Source of the DNA: Saprospiraceae bacterium
GTDB taxonomy: Bacteria; Bacteroidota; Bacteroidia; Chitinophagales; Saprospiraceae
Assembly (NCBI GenBank): GCA_016718205.1
Contig: JADKEB010000031.1
Coordinates: forward strand, 434,001-498,000
DNA length: 64,000 nucleotides
Direction of reading: 5' to 3'
Shown: one piece after another, positions 63,724 to 64,000 of the stretch
Position numbering within the stretch: the stretch's first letter is position 1
How the letters are laid out: the number at the start of each line of letters is the position of its first letter
Position numbers and translations under genes: made by a program
Notes under the pieces: generated by a model
The model's database searches: none
What the model was told of the DNA's origin: nothing
Seen by the model: only the letters and a program-made list of their open reading frames with translations

Positions 63724-64000
63724 ATGAAGTATTTAACGCTTTTTCTCTTATTTGTTTCCATTTCAGGATGGACTCAATCGGGTTTTACAAGCTTAGGAGG
63801 TGCTAACTTTCTGGGATTGTCACGAGCTGGAGTAAACTTGGGAGGTATCAAATCCATTTATCTCAATCAGGCTGGCTTGACAGATATTAAAGATCTTGGT
63901 GCAGATATCAGTTTTGAGAGAAGATTTAATCTGGAAGAACTGACGAATATTTCCATTGCAGGAGCTAAGAGTTTCAAATTCGGAACTTTTGGATTGTTGC
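63724..64000 (+). CDS. exported protein, N-terminal part (cut by window edge)
   Basis: Ninety-two codons are visible from the ATG at 63724, with a signal peptide (YLTLFLLFVSISGWTQ). The mature part GGANFLGLSRAGVNLGGIKSIYLNQAG followed by DISFERRFNLEELTNI resembles the start of FadL/PorV-like beta barrel proteins, where a similar segment plugs the pore. The cut prevents a firm call. Confidence 0.55.
   Translation, partial: MKYLTLFLLFVSISGWTQSGFTSLGGANFLGLSRAGVNLGGIKSIYLNQAGLTDIKDLGADISFERRFNLEELTNISIAGAKSFKFGTFGLL

Overview
The window looks like chromosomal DNA of a low-GC member of the Bacteroidota, probably near the Saprospiria/Chitinophagia. Supporting signs are two proteins with a gliding-motility type B C-terminal domain, two with a type A sorting domain, a PorP/SprF plus PorE-like pair of the type IX secretion system (T9SS), lipoprotein signals followed directly by Cys, and -7 boxes of the Bacteroidota form TAnnTTTG. 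The genus cannot be fixed from the sequence alone. The left end cuts a Gfo/Idh/MocA oxidoreductase and the right end cuts a small exported protein gene.

Layout. 1-4 kb: partial oxidoreductase, a methyltransferase, and a minus-strand exbB-exbD-exbD-tonB group. 4-16 kb: a long T9SS type B protein whose signal-peptide end is separated by one in-frame TAG, a CoA-binding protein, mfd, a DUF2279-type protein, then the PorP/SprF and PorE-like pair. 16-24 kb: a complete histidine operon (hisG-D-C-B-H-A-F-IE) preceded by a promoter, a 17-codon His-rich leader peptide and an intrinsic terminator, which together form a classical attenuator. 24-34 kb: exported proteins and lipoproteins, an M1 aminopeptidase and a VWA-type membrane protein. 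34-36 kb: a PiT phosphate permease with its PhoU-like partner. 36-43 kb: a flippase-like membrane protein, a PKD/T9SS type B protein and feoAB. 43-54 kb: recN, an MFS transporter, two universal stress protein genes (one frameshifted), a TlpA-like thioredoxin lipoprotein, rsmE, rseP, hscB and tRNA-Leu(CAA). 54-64 kb: two overlapping DUF3857/transglutaminase-like genes, a dockerin-like T9SS protein, a BatA-like protein overlapping a dihydroorotase-like gene, and a cut gene.

Most genes are ordinary housekeeping or cell-surface genes and I see no phage, CRISPR array, toxin system or large mobile island. I did not find a clear new defence or biosynthetic system. The unexplained structure is in the intergenic DNA: several families of short inverted-repeat (MITE-like) elements, two F-F-R-R arrays of a GGGGCGTAGCCC-type unit, a nested element that seems to have cut a lipoprotein gene, and a long hairpin between the his attenuator and hisG. 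Three genes carry apparent lesions or switches: an amber codon, a 1-nt frameshift, and an octamer repeat over a lipoprotein start. Two enzyme homologues (dihydroorotase-like and one transglutaminase-like) have lost catalytic residues.
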